Assembly: GCA_025936675.1 (NCBI GenBank)
Contig: JAICSX010000034.1
Coordinates: 1-25,437 of the forward strand
DNA from: Sphingomonas sp.
GTDB taxonomy: Bacteria > Pseudomonadota > Alphaproteobacteria > Sphingomonadales > Sphingomonadaceae
DNA length: 25,437 nt
Direction: 5' to 3'
Within the stretch, counting starts at the first letter, position 1, and each line of letters starts with the position of its first letter. Below, piece by piece: positions 1-8,660 of this stretch. The notes beneath the pieces are model-generated. The model was given only the letters and a program-made list of their open reading frames with translations, did no database searches and had not been told where the DNA came from. A program made the position numbers and the translations under genes.

Positions 1-1356
1 CATGGCCAGGTGCTTTCGCGCCGCGAGTTGTTCGACCATTTGTGGGGCAATGCGCAGGTCGGTGACGACAGCCTCAACCGCCTGGTCGGGAGCCTCCGCA
101 AGGCGCTCGATCAAGCAGGTGACTGCGGGGTGCTGATCGAGACGGTTCCGCGGGTTGGCTATCGGCTGATCGTCGAAGCGGCTGATGGCGAGGCGGCGCC
201 GCTGATCTCGCGCCGAACCGTGATCGCGGGCGGCGCTTCCCTGTTGCTCGCAGGCGGCGGAGCGCTGATCTGGCGCAGTCGCACCAACGCCCGCGCGGCC
301 GAGGCGCAGCGCTGGATCGACCGTGGCGACACCCTGCTTCGCGACGCCGTTCCGATCCAGGCCGGCGAGGCGTCGCCCGCGCTCAGGACCGCGCTTGCTA
401 TCGATCCCGGCAATGCCCAGGCGCTCGGCCTTCTCGCGCTCGCCGAGGAGACGCGCGCCAATAATGGCGGTAGCGCCGATGCCGGTGAGACCTTGCGATT
501 TGCGGCGCAGGCCGCGCGGACAGCGCTGCAGCGCGACCGCAACGAGCCCCACGCACGATTGGCTATGATCGACATTACGGCGGCGAGCCTCGACTGGGGC
601 CAGATGGAGGACCGGCTTCAGGCGTTGCGGGCATCGGCGCCGGCAAACCTTCATGTGCTTGGCAGCCTCACTTCCTTTTACGAGGCGGCAGGGCGCACGT
701 CGGAATCGTGGCTGTACAACGAGCAGGCGGCGGCGGCCGCTCCGGCCTCGCCGACTCCGCAATGGCGGCGAGTATTCCGCCTGTGGACGGCCGGTCGCAC
801 TGAGCAGGCGCTAAACTTGAGCGAGCGGCTGCTGCCGCTGTGGCCCTTGCACGCGCTGGTGTGGAATGCGCGGTTCACCCTTCTCGCGTTCACGGGTCGA
901 ACGAGAGCGGCAGCGGCGATGCTCCATGGCGTGGCGCCGCCCGGCAACGCGCACCCGGCGCGACCCGAGCAGTGGCTACCGACGTTCGAGGCATTCGCCG
1001 ACCCGATCCCAGCGCGGATCGCCAAGGCGCGGGATGCGAACCTCGCGGCTGCGCAGCGCAACCCGGGCCAGGCGATCTATGCTGCGATGGCGCTCAGCTA
1101 CCTGCGCGAAACCGACGCGGCGTTCGACGTGATCAACGCACTACTGCTGAGCAAAGGACCGCTCGTAGCGCACCGGCCGATCGTCCCGCGCAGCTTCGCC
1201 GCTAACTCGCTTAGCTGGTGCCGCACGCAGTGGCTGTTCATGCCCCCGCTTACCGCGGTGCGCAGCGATCCGCGCTTCGCAAGCTTATGCGAGGAGATCG
1301 GCCTTGCGCGCTACTGGCGGCAGCGGGGCGTCCAGCCGGACAGTCGAATCGCTTAA
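1..1356 (+). CDS. Winged-helix transcriptional regulator with membrane segment and TPR-like tail (5' partial)
   Basis: The reading frame is open from base 1, so the true start lies left of the window. The GTG at 10 is internal, because the residues before it already fit the fold. The first ~55 visible residues match the end of an OmpR/PhoB-type winged-helix domain ([12 protein letters not shown], then [15 protein letters not shown]). About residues 68-88 follow, with two arginines and a hydrophobic Ala/Gly/Leu stretch that looks like a single membrane span. The rest is Ala-rich and helical, resembling tetratricopeptide repeats. By family knowledge this is a CadC-like layout: cytoplasmic DNA-binding domain, one membrane span, and a periplasmic sensing or protein-binding part. 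The signal and target genes cannot be read from the sequence. The arginine pair before the span could be mistaken for a Tat signal, but it is internal and more likely sets topology. Confidence 0.8.
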   Translation, partial: HGQVLSRRELFDHLWGNAQVGDDSLNRLVGSLRKALDQAGDCGVLIETVPRVGYRLIVEAADGEAAPLISRRTVIAGGASLLLAGGGALIWRSRTNARAAEAQRWIDRGDTLLRDAVPIQAGEASPALRTALAIDPGNAQALGLLALAEETRANNGGSADAGETLRFAAQAARTALQRDRNEPHARLAMIDITAASLDWGQMEDRLQALRASAPANLHVLGSLTSFYEAAGRTSESWLYNEQAAAAAPASPTPQWRRVFRLWTAGRTEQALNLSERLLPLWPLHALVWNARFTLLAFTGRTRAAAAMLHGVAPPGNAHPARPEQWLPTFEAFADPIPARIAKARDANLAAAQRNPGQAIYAAMALSYLRETDAAFDVINALLLSKGPLVAHRPIVPRSFAANSLSWCRTQWLFMPPLTAVRSDPRFASLCEEIGLARYWRQRGVQPDSRIA

Positions 1357-1377
1357 CCGAATTCGCGACGCGGCCAG

Positions 1378-1488
1378 CTATTTCTTCTTGGCTGAGCCGG
1401 TCTTACTCGAGCTCGACTTGCTGGAGTTGCTGCTGCTCTTCGATCCGGAGCTTTTCGATCCGCCAGATTTGGACGCCGCTTTGGCCAT
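1378..1488 (-). CDS. 36-residue Ser/Lys-rich basic microprotein
   Basis: This is a short frame starting with ATG at 1486-1488 and ending with TAG at 1378-1380. AGGAG lies eight bases before the ATG, which is good Shine-Dalgarno spacing. The product begins [15 protein letters not shown] and ends SAKKK. Sixteen of 36 residues are Ser and nine are Lys, and it has no acidic or aromatic residues. Such a tail is expected to be disordered and strongly cationic, like histone-H1-type or nucleoid-binding tails. That binding role is inference from composition. It is divergent from recA, and the SOS box of recA lies about 78 bases before its start, so it might share damage control. I do not recognise a named family. 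The clean ribosome site and near-absence of other residue types argue for a real gene, but low complexity leaves doubt. Confidence 0.6.
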   Translation of the reverse strand: MAKAASKSGGSKSSGSKSSSNSSKSSSSKTGSAKKK

Positions 1489-1565
1489 CTCATGCTCTCC
1501 TCTCAACAGCGGGCTACAACCGCCGACTCCCGACGCCGGTTCCGCCGCTCCTCACCCTCGCGTTC

Positions 1566-1580
1566 GTTCTCCTCTTGTTC
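1566..1580 (+). promoter_or_regulatory. SOS (LexA) box upstream of recA
   Basis: GTTC at 1566-1569 and GTTC at 1577-1580 are separated by exactly seven bases. This is the known alphaproteobacterial LexA operator, GTTC-N7-GTTC. It sits about 100 bases before the recA start. A weak -35-like TTGTTC (1575-1580) with a TACGAG (1598-1603) 17 bases further on would put the operator over the promoter, as expected for repression. The promoter elements themselves are poor matches and uncertain. A 15-base perfect palindrome, 1576-1590, overlaps the right half-site. Confidence 0.8.
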
Positions 1581-1678
1581 TAGTAGAACAAATGGGATAC
1601 GAGCGAGTCTCTGAGGCGGGGCTCGGCCGTCCGGTGAATGCGAGAAGACCGCTTGCAAAGACAAGGGAGACAGGGGAC

Positions 1679-2782
1679 ATGGCAGCGCAGTTGAAAGTCA
1701 TCGGTAGCGGATTGGAATCGGGCAACTTGGCAACCTCAGGAATGGACCGTCAGAAGGCGCTCGAAGCCGCGCTCGCACAGATCGATCGGGCGTTCGGCAA
1801 AGGCTCGGCGATGAAGCTCGGCAGCCGCGAGAAGATGGAGGTCGAGACCATCTCCACTGGCAGCCTCGGCCTCGACATCGCGCTTGGAGTTGGCGGATTG
1901 CCGCGCGGGCGGGTGATCGAAATCTACGGGCCAGAGAGCTCGGGCAAGACAACGCTCGCGCTGCACGCGATCGCGGAGGCGCAGCGGGGCGGCGGAACTG
2001 CGGCATTCGTCGATGCCGAGCATGCTCTCGACCCAGTTTATGCCAAGAAGCTTGGAGTCGACATCGACGAGCTGATCGTGTCGCAGCCTGACACGGGCGA
2101 GCAGGCGCTCGAGATCGTCGATACTCTGGTGCGGTCGAATGCGGTTGACGTTCTGGTCGTCGATTCGGTCGCCGCGCTGGTTCCCCGCGCAGAGATCGAG
2201 GGCGAGATGGGTGACAGCCACGTCGGCCTCCAGGCGCGGCTGATGAGCCAGGCGCTGAGGAAGCTCACCGGTTCGATCAGCCGCTCGCGCTGCATGGTCA
2301 TTTTCATCAACCAGGTCCGGATGAAGATCGGGGTCATGTACGGGAACCCGGAGACGACGACTGGCGGCAATGCGCTGAAGTTCTACGCATCGGTGCGCCT
2401 CGACATTCGCCGCACCGGGCAGATCAAGGACCGCGACGACATCGTCGGCAACACCACGCGAGTGAAGGTCGTCAAGAACAAGGTCGCGCCACCATTCAAG
2501 CAGGTCGAGTTCGACATCATGTACGGCGAGGGTGTTTCGAAGGTCGGCGAGGTGCTCGACCTCGGCGTCAAAGCGGGCCTGATCGAGAAATCGGGCGCCT
2601 GGTTCAGCTACGACAGCATCCGCATCGGCCAGGGCCGCGAGAACGCCAAGGTCTACCTCAAGGAAAATCCCGATGTCGCCAAACGGATCGAAAATGCGAT
2701 CCGGGGCAAGACCGAGGAAGTCGGCGAGGCTTTGATGGTAGGCGCCGGTTCCGACGACGACGGCGGCGAACTAGCGGAATAA
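1679..2782 (+). CDS. recA: Recombinase RecA
   Basis: RecA forms filaments on single-stranded DNA, drives homologous recombination and triggers LexA self-cleavage. From ATG 1679 the product is 367 residues. The conserved core begins at [20 protein letters not shown]. The Walker A motif GPESSGKT is at residues 84-91, and Walker B ([11 protein letters not shown]) is near residue 157. [19 protein letters not shown], the L2 and filament region, is also present. The acidic C-tail ([11 protein letters not shown]) is typical. The start at 1679 is chosen over ATG 1742 because a purine-rich AAGGGAG stretch precedes it, whereas 1742 has no spaced ribosome site. This gives a ~20-residue N-terminal extension compared with E. 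coli. The frame also runs open far upstream through the SOS box, but that part is not credible coding. Expected regulation is LexA repression through the box at 1566. Confidence 0.97.
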   Translation: MAAQLKVIGSGLESGNLATSGMDRQKALEAALAQIDRAFGKGSAMKLGSREKMEVETISTGSLGLDIALGVGGLPRGRVIEIYGPESSGKTTLALHAIAEAQRGGGTAAFVDAEHALDPVYAKKLGVDIDELIVSQPDTGEQALEIVDTLVRSNAVDVLVVDSVAALVPRAEIEGEMGDSHVGLQARLMSQALRKLTGSISRSRCMVIFINQVRMKIGVMYGNPETTTGGNALKFYASVRLDIRRTGQIKDRDDIVGNTTRVKVVKNKVAPPFKQVEFDIMYGEGVSKVGEVLDLGVKAGLIEKSGAWFSYDSIRIGQGRENAKVYLKENPDVAKRIENAIRGKTEEVGEALMVGAGSDDDGGELAE

Positions 2783-2791
2783 AGCTCCCCA

Positions 2792-2860
2792 GCGGCGGGC
2801 GGACTCCACGCGTTCCGCCCGCCGCCCCCCGAAGCGCGCCGGCAGTCCGGGGGACTGCCG
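2792..2860 (+). terminator. Two tandem GC-rich hairpins after recA
   Basis: Ten bases after the recA stop there is a perfect 12-bp inverted repeat (2792-2803 with 2814-2825, 10-base loop). A second perfect 9-bp stem with a GGG loop follows (2840-2848 with 2852-2860). Neither is followed by a T-run. They sit between the convergent ends of recA and the efflux gene, so they could end transcription from both sides. Without the T-run, intrinsic termination is inference. Confidence 0.55.
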
Positions 2861-2878
2861 AGCACTGAAGGTGTTCAG

Positions 2879-4165
2879 TTACGCAAGGTCCTCGGGGATG
2901 GCCGGCGATTCCCGCGCGGCTTCCTGCCCATGCGGGTCGGCGTCAATCGCGGCGAACAGCCGTTTTGGCTCCGTCATCAGGAGCACGATGAAGCCACCGG
3001 CCGCGCAAAGGGCCGTTCCGACCAGATAGGGCTGGACCGTCCCGTCAAAATGTTGCCCGATGATGAAGCCGAGGATCGCCCCGCCGATGGTGCCGATCAT
3101 CCCTTGGACTGACGAAGCCGTGCCAGCGATTGGCGCCATATGCTCCATCGCCAGGGTGCTGAGGTTCGAGGAGGTGAAAGCGAAGGCGCACATTGTCAGC
3201 GCCTGCAGGATGATGAATGTCGCGAGAGTCTCGCGGCCGGCGAGCGCGATGGCGACGTGAACCAGCGCGATGATCATGAAGGCGAGCGTTGCGATGTGCC
3301 CGACCCGGCGCAGTCCAAAGCTTCCGACGACCCGCGAGTTGGTCCAGGATGCGAGCGCCATTGGCGCTGCAATCGCGGCGAACACCAGGCCGATGAGATG
3401 CGGTCTGTGGAATGCCTCGAATACGATCTGCTGGATCGAGGCGATGTAGGCGACGAGGGCCCCGAAGCTGATCGTCAGCGCAGCGGTGTAACCGCGGGAC
3501 TGCGGCTCGCGGAGCGTTTCCCAGATCGCCCCGCTCATGTCTCGCAACTTCAGGCTTCGGCGAAATTCCGGGTGCAGCGTCTCCGGCAGCCGCATCCCTG
3601 ACCAGAGCAACATCACAAGCGCATAGGCCGCGAGCGCCCAGAAGATCGCTTGCCACGGAGCGACGTGGAGGATCGCAAGGCCGATGTTGGGAGCGAGAAC
3701 CGGCATCAGCATGAAGACCATGAAGACGAGGCTCATCACGCGCGCCATGGCTTCCCGCTCGAACAGGTCGCGGACCATCGCGACGACCAGGACGCGGGTT
3801 ACGGCCGCCGAGGCGCCCATCGCGAAGCGCGAGACGATCAGCAGCGCGAAGCTGCTGGCGAATGCGCACAGTAGCGCGAAGACGCCATAGAGGATGATCC
3901 CCGCGGCGAGGATCGGCTTGCGGCCGAACCGGTCGGCGAGCGGCCCCCACACGAGCTGGGTCGACGCAAAGCCGATGAAATAGGCTACAACCACCAGCTG
4001 GCGGTCATTCTCGTTGAGAACATGCAGCGACCGGCCGATCGCCGGCAGCGCCGGGATCATCGCGTCGATGGCGAACGAATTGAGGCCCATGAGCGCGGCA
4101 AGCATCAGCGTCATCTCGCGGGTGCCGGGGCGCTTCACGCCATCATGAGCCATCGAATCGAACAT
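2879..4165 (-). CDS. Bcr/CflA-type MFS multidrug efflux transporter
   Basis: This is a 428-residue hydrophobic protein, the normal length for a 12-helix major facilitator transporter. After a short polar N-terminus comes helix 1 with FAIDAMIPALPAIGRSL, the typical Bcr/CflA opening. The loop 2-3 signature GPLADRFGRKPIL (motif A) follows. The helix 4 region has VTRVLVVAMVRDLFERE, matching the R-A-x-V-R-D pattern of drug:H+ antiporters such as Bcr and CflA. The expected role is proton-driven export of small toxic compounds across the inner membrane, but the substrate cannot be read. The start at 4165 is ATG, and an in-frame ATG at 4153 is possible. Neither has a strong ribosome site. It is divergent from the M24 peptidase across a 65-base gap that must hold both promoters. 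Confidence 0.88.
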   Translation of the reverse strand: MFDSMAHDGVKRPGTREMTLMLAALMGLNSFAIDAMIPALPAIGRSLHVLNENDRQLVVVAYFIGFASTQLVWGPLADRFGRKPILAAGIILYGVFALLCAFASSFALLIVSRFAMGASAAVTRVLVVAMVRDLFEREAMARVMSLVFMVFMLMPVLAPNIGLAILHVAPWQAIFWALAAYALVMLLWSGMRLPETLHPEFRRSLKLRDMSGAIWETLREPQSRGYTAALTISFGALVAYIASIQQIVFEAFHRPHLIGLVFAAIAAPMALASWTNSRVVGSFGLRRVGHIATLAFMIIALVHVAIALAGRETLATFIILQALTMCAFAFTSSNLSTLAMEHMAPIAGTASSVQGMIGTIGGAILGFIIGQHFDGTVQPYLVGTALCAAGGFIVLLMTEPKRLFAAIDADPHGQEAARESPAIPEDLA

Positions 4166-4230
4166 GGGACGCGCCTGCTGGCTGATCCGCCCGAGCCGTG
4201 CAACAGTGGTTCGGACGAAAAGGGGGCGAT

Positions 4231-5481
4231 ATGATTCAGCGGCGCAATTTTCTGATGGGTGCGGGGGCGACGGCGGCGATGATGAGCTTGCCGGTCGATC
4301 GCGTGATCGCCGCTGCAGCGGAAGCGCTGAAGCCGGTCGCGCTTCCGCCTCCGATCAGCCAGGCGGAGCGGCTGCAGCGCATCGCCAAGGCGCGGGTGCT
4401 GATGCAGCAGAACGGGATCGGCGCCGTTGTCGTCGAATCCGGTTCCAGCCTTGATTACCTGACCGGCGTCCAGTGGCACCGCTCCGAGCGCCTGACCGCC
4501 GCGGTGATCCCGGCGCAAGGCGACCCGATCATCGTCACCCCGTTCTTCGAGAGCCCCTCGGTCAAGGAGACGCTGGCGATCCCGGCCGAGATCCGGACCT
4601 GGGACGAAGACCAGGAGCCGTTGAAGCTCGTCGCCGATTTTCTGCGCGAGCGCGGAGTCGCCGCGCAGCCGATCTCGTTCGAGGAGACCGACCGTTACTT
4701 CATCGTCGACCGCCTCGGCCAGCAGCTTCCCGGGATGAAGCCGGTGAGCGCGCACGAGGTCGTTCGTGCGCTTCGACTCATCAAGTCGCCGGCCGAGATC
4801 GCCTTGATGCAGGCCGCCAACGACATCACCATCCTGGCGATGCGCCACGCGGCAGAAGCGACGAAGCCCGGCATGACTCCGGCCGATTTCGGCGCCGCGA
4901 TCGATGCCGCGACGGCGACGCTCGGCGGAAGTGCCGAATTCTCCTTGGTGTTGATCGATGAAGCCGCCGCTCTACCGCACGGTTCGCGCAAGCCGCAGCT
5001 GGTGAAGCGCGGCAGCACGATCCTGTTCGACTGCGGCTGCACCGTCCACGGCTACCAGTCCGACATCTCACGCACCTTTGTTTGGGGCGCCGCTCCAACG
5101 GCCGACCAGCGCAAGGTCTGGAACCAGGTTCATGAAGGCCAGCAGATCGCGATCCGCGCGGCGAAGATCGGCGCACCCTGCGGCAGCATCGACGACGCGG
5201 TGCGCGCCGCCTACACGAGCTGGGGCTATGGTCCGGGGTACAAGCTTCCGGGACTCCCGCACCGCACGGGCCACGGCATCGGCATGGACGGGCACGAGCC
5301 CGCCTATTTGGTGCACGGCGACATGACGCCGCTCGCGCCGGGAATGTGCTTTTCGGACGAGCCCGGGATCTACATCCCCGGCAAGTTCGGCGTCCGGCTC
5401 GAGGACTGCTGGCACATGACCGCGGCGGGACCGAAATTCTTCACCGAGCCGCCGCCTAGCATCGACAACCCATTCGGCTGA
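4231..5481 (+). CDS. Tat-exported M24 metallopeptidase (Xaa-Pro peptidase family)
   Basis: The product is 416 residues. It begins MIQRRNFLMGAGATAAMM, a twin-arginine signal (RRNFLMG) followed by a hydrophobic stretch and an Ala-rich cleavage region near residue 30. It should therefore act folded in the periplasm. The C-terminal half has the pita-bread catalytic fold with all five metal ligands visible: D267 (FDCG), D278 (SDISRT), H348 (GHGIGMDGHE), E377 (DEPGIY) and E391 (RLEDC). These are the dinuclear-metal residues of Xaa-Pro dipeptidase/aminopeptidase P. The N-terminal creatinase-like domain spans about residues 45-180. ATG 4231 is preceded by AGGGGGCG at suitable spacing, and the Tat motif directly after it confirms the start. 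It probably trims proline-containing peptides. The exact peptide specificity is unknown. Confidence 0.9.
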   Translation: MIQRRNFLMGAGATAAMMSLPVDRVIAAAAEALKPVALPPPISQAERLQRIAKARVLMQQNGIGAVVVESGSSLDYLTGVQWHRSERLTAAVIPAQGDPIIVTPFFESPSVKETLAIPAEIRTWDEDQEPLKLVADFLRERGVAAQPISFEETDRYFIVDRLGQQLPGMKPVSAHEVVRALRLIKSPAEIALMQAANDITILAMRHAAEATKPGMTPADFGAAIDAATATLGGSAEFSLVLIDEAAALPHGSRKPQLVKRGSTILFDCGCTVHGYQSDISRTFVWGAAPTADQRKVWNQVHEGQQIAIRAAKIGAPCGSIDDAVRAAYTSWGYGPGYKLPGLPHRTGHGIGMDGHEPAYLVHGDMTPLAPGMCFSDEPGIYIPGKFGVRLEDCWHMTAAGPKFFTEPPPSIDNPFG

Positions 5482-6798
5482 TCAGAAATGGTCTTCGGCT
5501 GGTCCGCTGCGCTTTACATGTGACGGTGCGTGCGGCGGCTCGATGTCCGGCGGTTCCTCGCTGATCAGCCCGCCTTCCCACTGCGCGACGACGCTCGCAG
5601 CGACGGCGTTGCCGACGACGTTCGTCCCCGAACGGCCCATGTCGAGGAAATGGTCGACCGCGAGGATCAGGAGCAATCCTGCCTCCGGGATCCGGAACAT
5701 TGGCATGATGGCAGCGATGACGACGAGGCTAGCGCGCGGAACTCCGGCCATGCCCTTGGACGTCACCATCAGCACCAACAGCATCGTGATTTCCTGGCCG
5801 AGGCTGAGGTGGATGCCATAGGCCTGCGCGATGAACATGGTCGCGAAGGTCATGTACATCATCGACCCGTCGAGATTGAACGAATAGCCGAGCGGGAGGA
5901 CGAAGCTGGCGATGCGGGCGGGGACTCCGAACCGATCGAGAGCTTCGAGGGTCCGCGGGTAGGCGGCTTCCGATGATGCGGTCGAGAAAGCGAGCACCAT
6001 GGGATCGCGGATGTAGCGGACGAGATGCCGCGTCCTGGGTCCGACGATGAGGAAGCAGACGCCGATAAGCAGCGCCCAGAGGATCACGAGTCCAAGGTAG
6101 AAGCTGCCGACGAACTTCCCAAGCGTCGCGATGATCTGCGGCCCGCGTTCGGCCAGCGCGCTGGCGACGGCGCTGAACACCGCAAGCGGCGCGAAGCGCA
6201 TCACATAATCGGTGACCTGCAGCATCACCCGAACCAGCGCTTCGACGCCATGCACGATCGGGCGGCCCCTTTCCCCGACGGCGGTCAGGGCGATCCCGAA
6301 GAACATCGAGAATATGACGATCGGCAGGATCTCGTTGGTGCTCATCGCTTCGAAGATCGACTGCGGCACCACGTGCGACACGAAGTCCTTGAGGTTGAAC
6401 GCGCCGGTCTGGACCCCGCTCGCGGCAGTGCTCGGCGGAATAGCCAGATTGAGCCCGACGCCGGGGTGAAGCAGTGTCACGAGGATGAGCCCGAGCGTCA
6501 GTGAGACGAGGCTCGCGAGGATAAACCACAGGAGCGAACGCACGCCCACCCGGCCGAGCGCCGCGACGTCGCCCATGTGCGCGATTCCCGCAACCAGCGT
6601 CGAAAAGACCAGCGGTGCGATGATCATCTTGATGAGGCGCAGGAACAGCGCCGTGACGATGCTGAGATAGTCGGCGATCGACTTCAAATGGGCGGCGCTC
6701 GCCGGCGTACCGTCGTCGATTGCGGCATTAATCGACCAGCCGGCAATGATGCCGAGCACGAGGGCGATCAATATGTAACGCGTCAGTCGTTTGGCCAT
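5482..6798 (-). CDS. Dicarboxylate/amino-acid:cation symporter (DAACS family)
   Basis: This 438-residue protein belongs to the GltP/DctA family, which imports C4-dicarboxylates or acidic amino acids across the inner membrane with H+ or Na+. It shows the family landmarks in order: hairpin 1 SSEAAYPRTLEALDRFGVP, helix 7 NLDGSMMYMTFATMF (normally NMDGT), hairpin 2 TSKGMAGVPRAS, and helix 8 DHFLDMGRSGTNVVGN. In helix 8 the arginine and both early aspartates are kept. The later NVxGD position carries Asn, which I recall in DctA-like, probably proton-coupled members. Substrate choice between glutamate/aspartate and succinate/malate stays open. ATG 6798 has GGGGAAC upstream. Its stop codon abuts the stop of the M24 peptidase with no spacer (TGA|TCA), so no private terminator fits between them. 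Confidence 0.92.
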   Translation of the reverse strand: MAKRLTRYILIALVLGIIAGWSINAAIDDGTPASAAHLKSIADYLSIVTALFLRLIKMIIAPLVFSTLVAGIAHMGDVAALGRVGVRSLLWFILASLVSLTLGLILVTLLHPGVGLNLAIPPSTAASGVQTGAFNLKDFVSHVVPQSIFEAMSTNEILPIVIFSMFFGIALTAVGERGRPIVHGVEALVRVMLQVTDYVMRFAPLAVFSAVASALAERGPQIIATLGKFVGSFYLGLVILWALLIGVCFLIVGPRTRHLVRYIRDPMVLAFSTASSEAAYPRTLEALDRFGVPARIASFVLPLGYSFNLDGSMMYMTFATMFIAQAYGIHLSLGQEITMLLVLMVTSKGMAGVPRASLVVIAAIMPMFRIPEAGLLLILAVDHFLDMGRSGTNVVGNAVAASVVAQWEGGLISEEPPDIEPPHAPSHVKRSGPAEDHF

Positions 6799-6888
6799 GA
6801 GTTCCCCTGTGTGCGGCGACCCAAGCCGGTGGTTCAGCGCGCGTCAAGCGCTTGCGCAGCCGCTCAGTCGCTCGCTAGGGCGTTCGAA

Positions 6889-7866
6889 ATGGCCGCAGAC
6901 AATGCCTCTCCCATCGGGGTTCTCGAGTTCGGACGCGCGATCCTTCACGACGAGGCCCGCGCCCTCGATGCCCTGGCAGACAATCTCGGCGAATCATTCC
7001 AGCGCGCCGTGGACTTGATTTTCGCTTGCGAGGGCAAGCTGATCGTCAGCGGTCTGGGAAAGTCGGGACATGTAGCGCGGAAGATCGCGGCGACCTTCGC
7101 ATCGACGGGTACGACTGCGGTGTTCCTGCACTTGGCGGAGGCAATTCACGGCGACCTCGGAATGGCGGCCAGCGGTGATGTCGCGATCCTGATCTCCCAG
7201 AGCGGGGAAACGGCCGAGCTCGAGGCGGTGATCGATCACTTCGAGGGCGTGAACATCCCGATCATCGGGATCACGGGGCATTCTGGAACGATGCTTGCCG
7301 AAGCCTCAACGGCGGCGCTCGTGCTTCCGCATTGGGCGGAGGTCGGGCCGGAATCGGTTGCTCCGACGACATCCACGACGATGACACTGGCACTCGGCGA
7401 TGCGCTGGCGATGACCGTTATGCGGCAAAAGGGATTCACCCGGCAGGACTTCGGCCGCCTCCACCCCGGCGGTTCGCTCGGCGCGAGGCTCAAGCCGGTC
7501 CGGAGGCTGATGCATGGCGGCAAGAGCCTGCCGCTGACCCGCGCCGACAGCTCGATGCACGACACGATTGTCGAGATGACGGCGAAGCGGCTCGGCGTCA
7601 TCGGGGTGACGGATTCCGACGGCTATCTCGTTGGGGTGATCACCGACGGCGACCTGAGGCGCAACGTTGAACGCGGGCTCGACCATAGCGCCGCCGAGTT
7701 CATGACCGGCGATCCGAAGACGGTCAGCGCCGACGACCTCGTCGATGATGCGCTGGTGCTCTTCGACGAATATAAGATCACGGCGCTGTTCGTGGTCGAG
7801 CATGACGGGCAGGGGAAGAAGCCGGTCGGCGTCCTTCATATCCACGACTGCCCCGTCTCTCGATGA
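6889..7866 (+). CDS. kdsD: D-arabinose-5-phosphate isomerase (KdsD/KpsF family)
   Basis: This enzyme converts ribulose 5-phosphate to arabinose 5-phosphate, the first committed step to Kdo. From ATG 6889 it is 325 residues, the usual family length. It has an N-terminal SIS domain with IVSGLGKSGHVARKIAATFA and HGDLGM plus ISQSGETAEL (phosphosugar-binding Ser/Thr loops). RQDFGRLHPGGSLGARL, typical of KpsF/GutQ, follows. Two CBS domains (about residues 205-325) carry GVITDGDLRR. The frame is open further left, but the family N-terminus and an AGGG eight bases before ATG 6889 fix the start. Its stop overlaps the kdsB start (ATGA), so the two are translationally coupled. Cytoplasmic. Whether it serves lipopolysaccharide or a capsule cannot be decided from this protein. 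Confidence 0.93.
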   Translation: MAADNASPIGVLEFGRAILHDEARALDALADNLGESFQRAVDLIFACEGKLIVSGLGKSGHVARKIAATFASTGTTAVFLHLAEAIHGDLGMAASGDVAILISQSGETAELEAVIDHFEGVNIPIIGITGHSGTMLAEASTAALVLPHWAEVGPESVAPTTSTTMTLALGDALAMTVMRQKGFTRQDFGRLHPGGSLGARLKPVRRLMHGGKSLPLTRADSSMHDTIVEMTAKRLGVIGVTDSDGYLVGVITDGDLRRNVERGLDHSAAEFMTGDPKTVSADDLVDDALVLFDEYKITALFVVEHDGQGKKPVGVLHIHDCPVSR

Positions 7867-8660
7867 ACTCAGTCATCCTGATCCCGGCGCGCTATCAATC
7901 GTCGCGCTACCCGGGAAAGCCGCTGGCGCCGCTCAAGGGCGCCACGGGAATCGCAAAGCCTTTGATCCACCGCAGCGTCGAGGCGGCGCGCCGGGTGAAC
8001 GGCATATCGGGCGTCTATGTCGTCACCGACGACGAGCGGATAGCCCAGTCCTGCAGAGAGGCAAAAGTCGGCGTGATCATGACCTCGCCCGCATGCCGCA
8101 ACGGTACCGAGCGCTGCGCCGAGGCGCTTACAGAGCTCCATGAGCCGGACCTGGTCATTAACTTCCAGGGCGATGCCTTGCTGACGCCTCCTGGCTTCGT
8201 CGAAGCTTTGATCGCGCGGATGGACTCTGACCGCGATGCGCTCGTCGCCACGCCCGCCATGCGCTTGAGGAGCGACGAAGTCCGAGCCTTGCAGGCGGAA
8301 GAGAATGCGGGCCGGGTCGGCGGGACCACCGTCGTCATGAACGACGCCGGTCACGCGCTCTATTTTTCGAAGCGGCTGATCCCGCATTTGCCGCCGGCCG
8401 CGCTCGACGGAGTGATGGCGCCGGTGCACCTCCATGTCGGCGTCTATGCCTACAGGCCCCAAGCGCTCGAGCGTTACGTGACAACCCCTGTCAGCGAACT
8501 CGAGACCCTCGAAGGCCTGGAGCAGTTGCGTTTCCTTGCGGCTGGCATTCCGATGGCCGTGGTCGAGGTCGAGACGCCGCCCTTCACGCTGCGCGAGCTC
8601 AACAATCCCGAAGACGTGGCGCCGATTGAGCAGGCATTGGCCGAGGCGGGGCTCGAGTGA
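7863..8660 (+). CDS. kdsB: CMP-Kdo synthetase-like cytidylyltransferase
   Basis: The product is 265 residues. It should transfer CMP from CTP to 3-deoxy-manno-octulosonate or a related sugar acid. The nucleotide-binding start ILIPARYQSSRYPGKPLAPL and the substrate region LETLEGLEQLRFLAAG match KdsB. Two positions differ from the E. coli-type enzyme as I remember it. QGDEP reads QGDAL here (Q102-L106), with the metal-binding D104 kept. The C-terminal VDTPEDL motif reads LNNPEDV, so a metal-site Asp is Asn247. Slightly different substrate or metal use is therefore possible. It overlaps kdsD by four bases at its start and the HAD gene by four bases at its end, giving a tight three-gene operon. 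Confidence 0.87.
   Translation: MNSVILIPARYQSSRYPGKPLAPLKGATGIAKPLIHRSVEAARRVNGISGVYVVTDDERIAQSCREAKVGVIMTSPACRNGTERCAEALTELHEPDLVINFQGDALLTPPGFVEALIARMDSDRDALVATPAMRLRSDEVRALQAEENAGRVGGTTVVMNDAGHALYFSKRLIPHLPPAALDGVMAPVHLHVGVYAYRPQALERYVTTPVSELETLEGLEQLRFLAAGIPMAVVEVETPPFTLRELNNPEDVAPIEQALAEAGLE

Noticed and set aside
1304..1678. In-frame upstream extension of recA
   Set aside because: It would cover the SOS box and the microprotein region, has low-quality residues, and lacks family similarity. ATG 1679 has a ribosome site and gives a normal RecA.
6845..6854. CAAGCGCTTG palindrome in the symporter/kdsD gap
   Set aside because: It is only ten bases, and such GC-rich palindromes are expected by chance. 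There is no second copy or known operator match.
6577..6888. In-frame upstream extension of the kdsD frame
   Set aside because: It lies antisense to the symporter gene and is charged low-complexity sequence. The KdsD family begins at ATG 6889.
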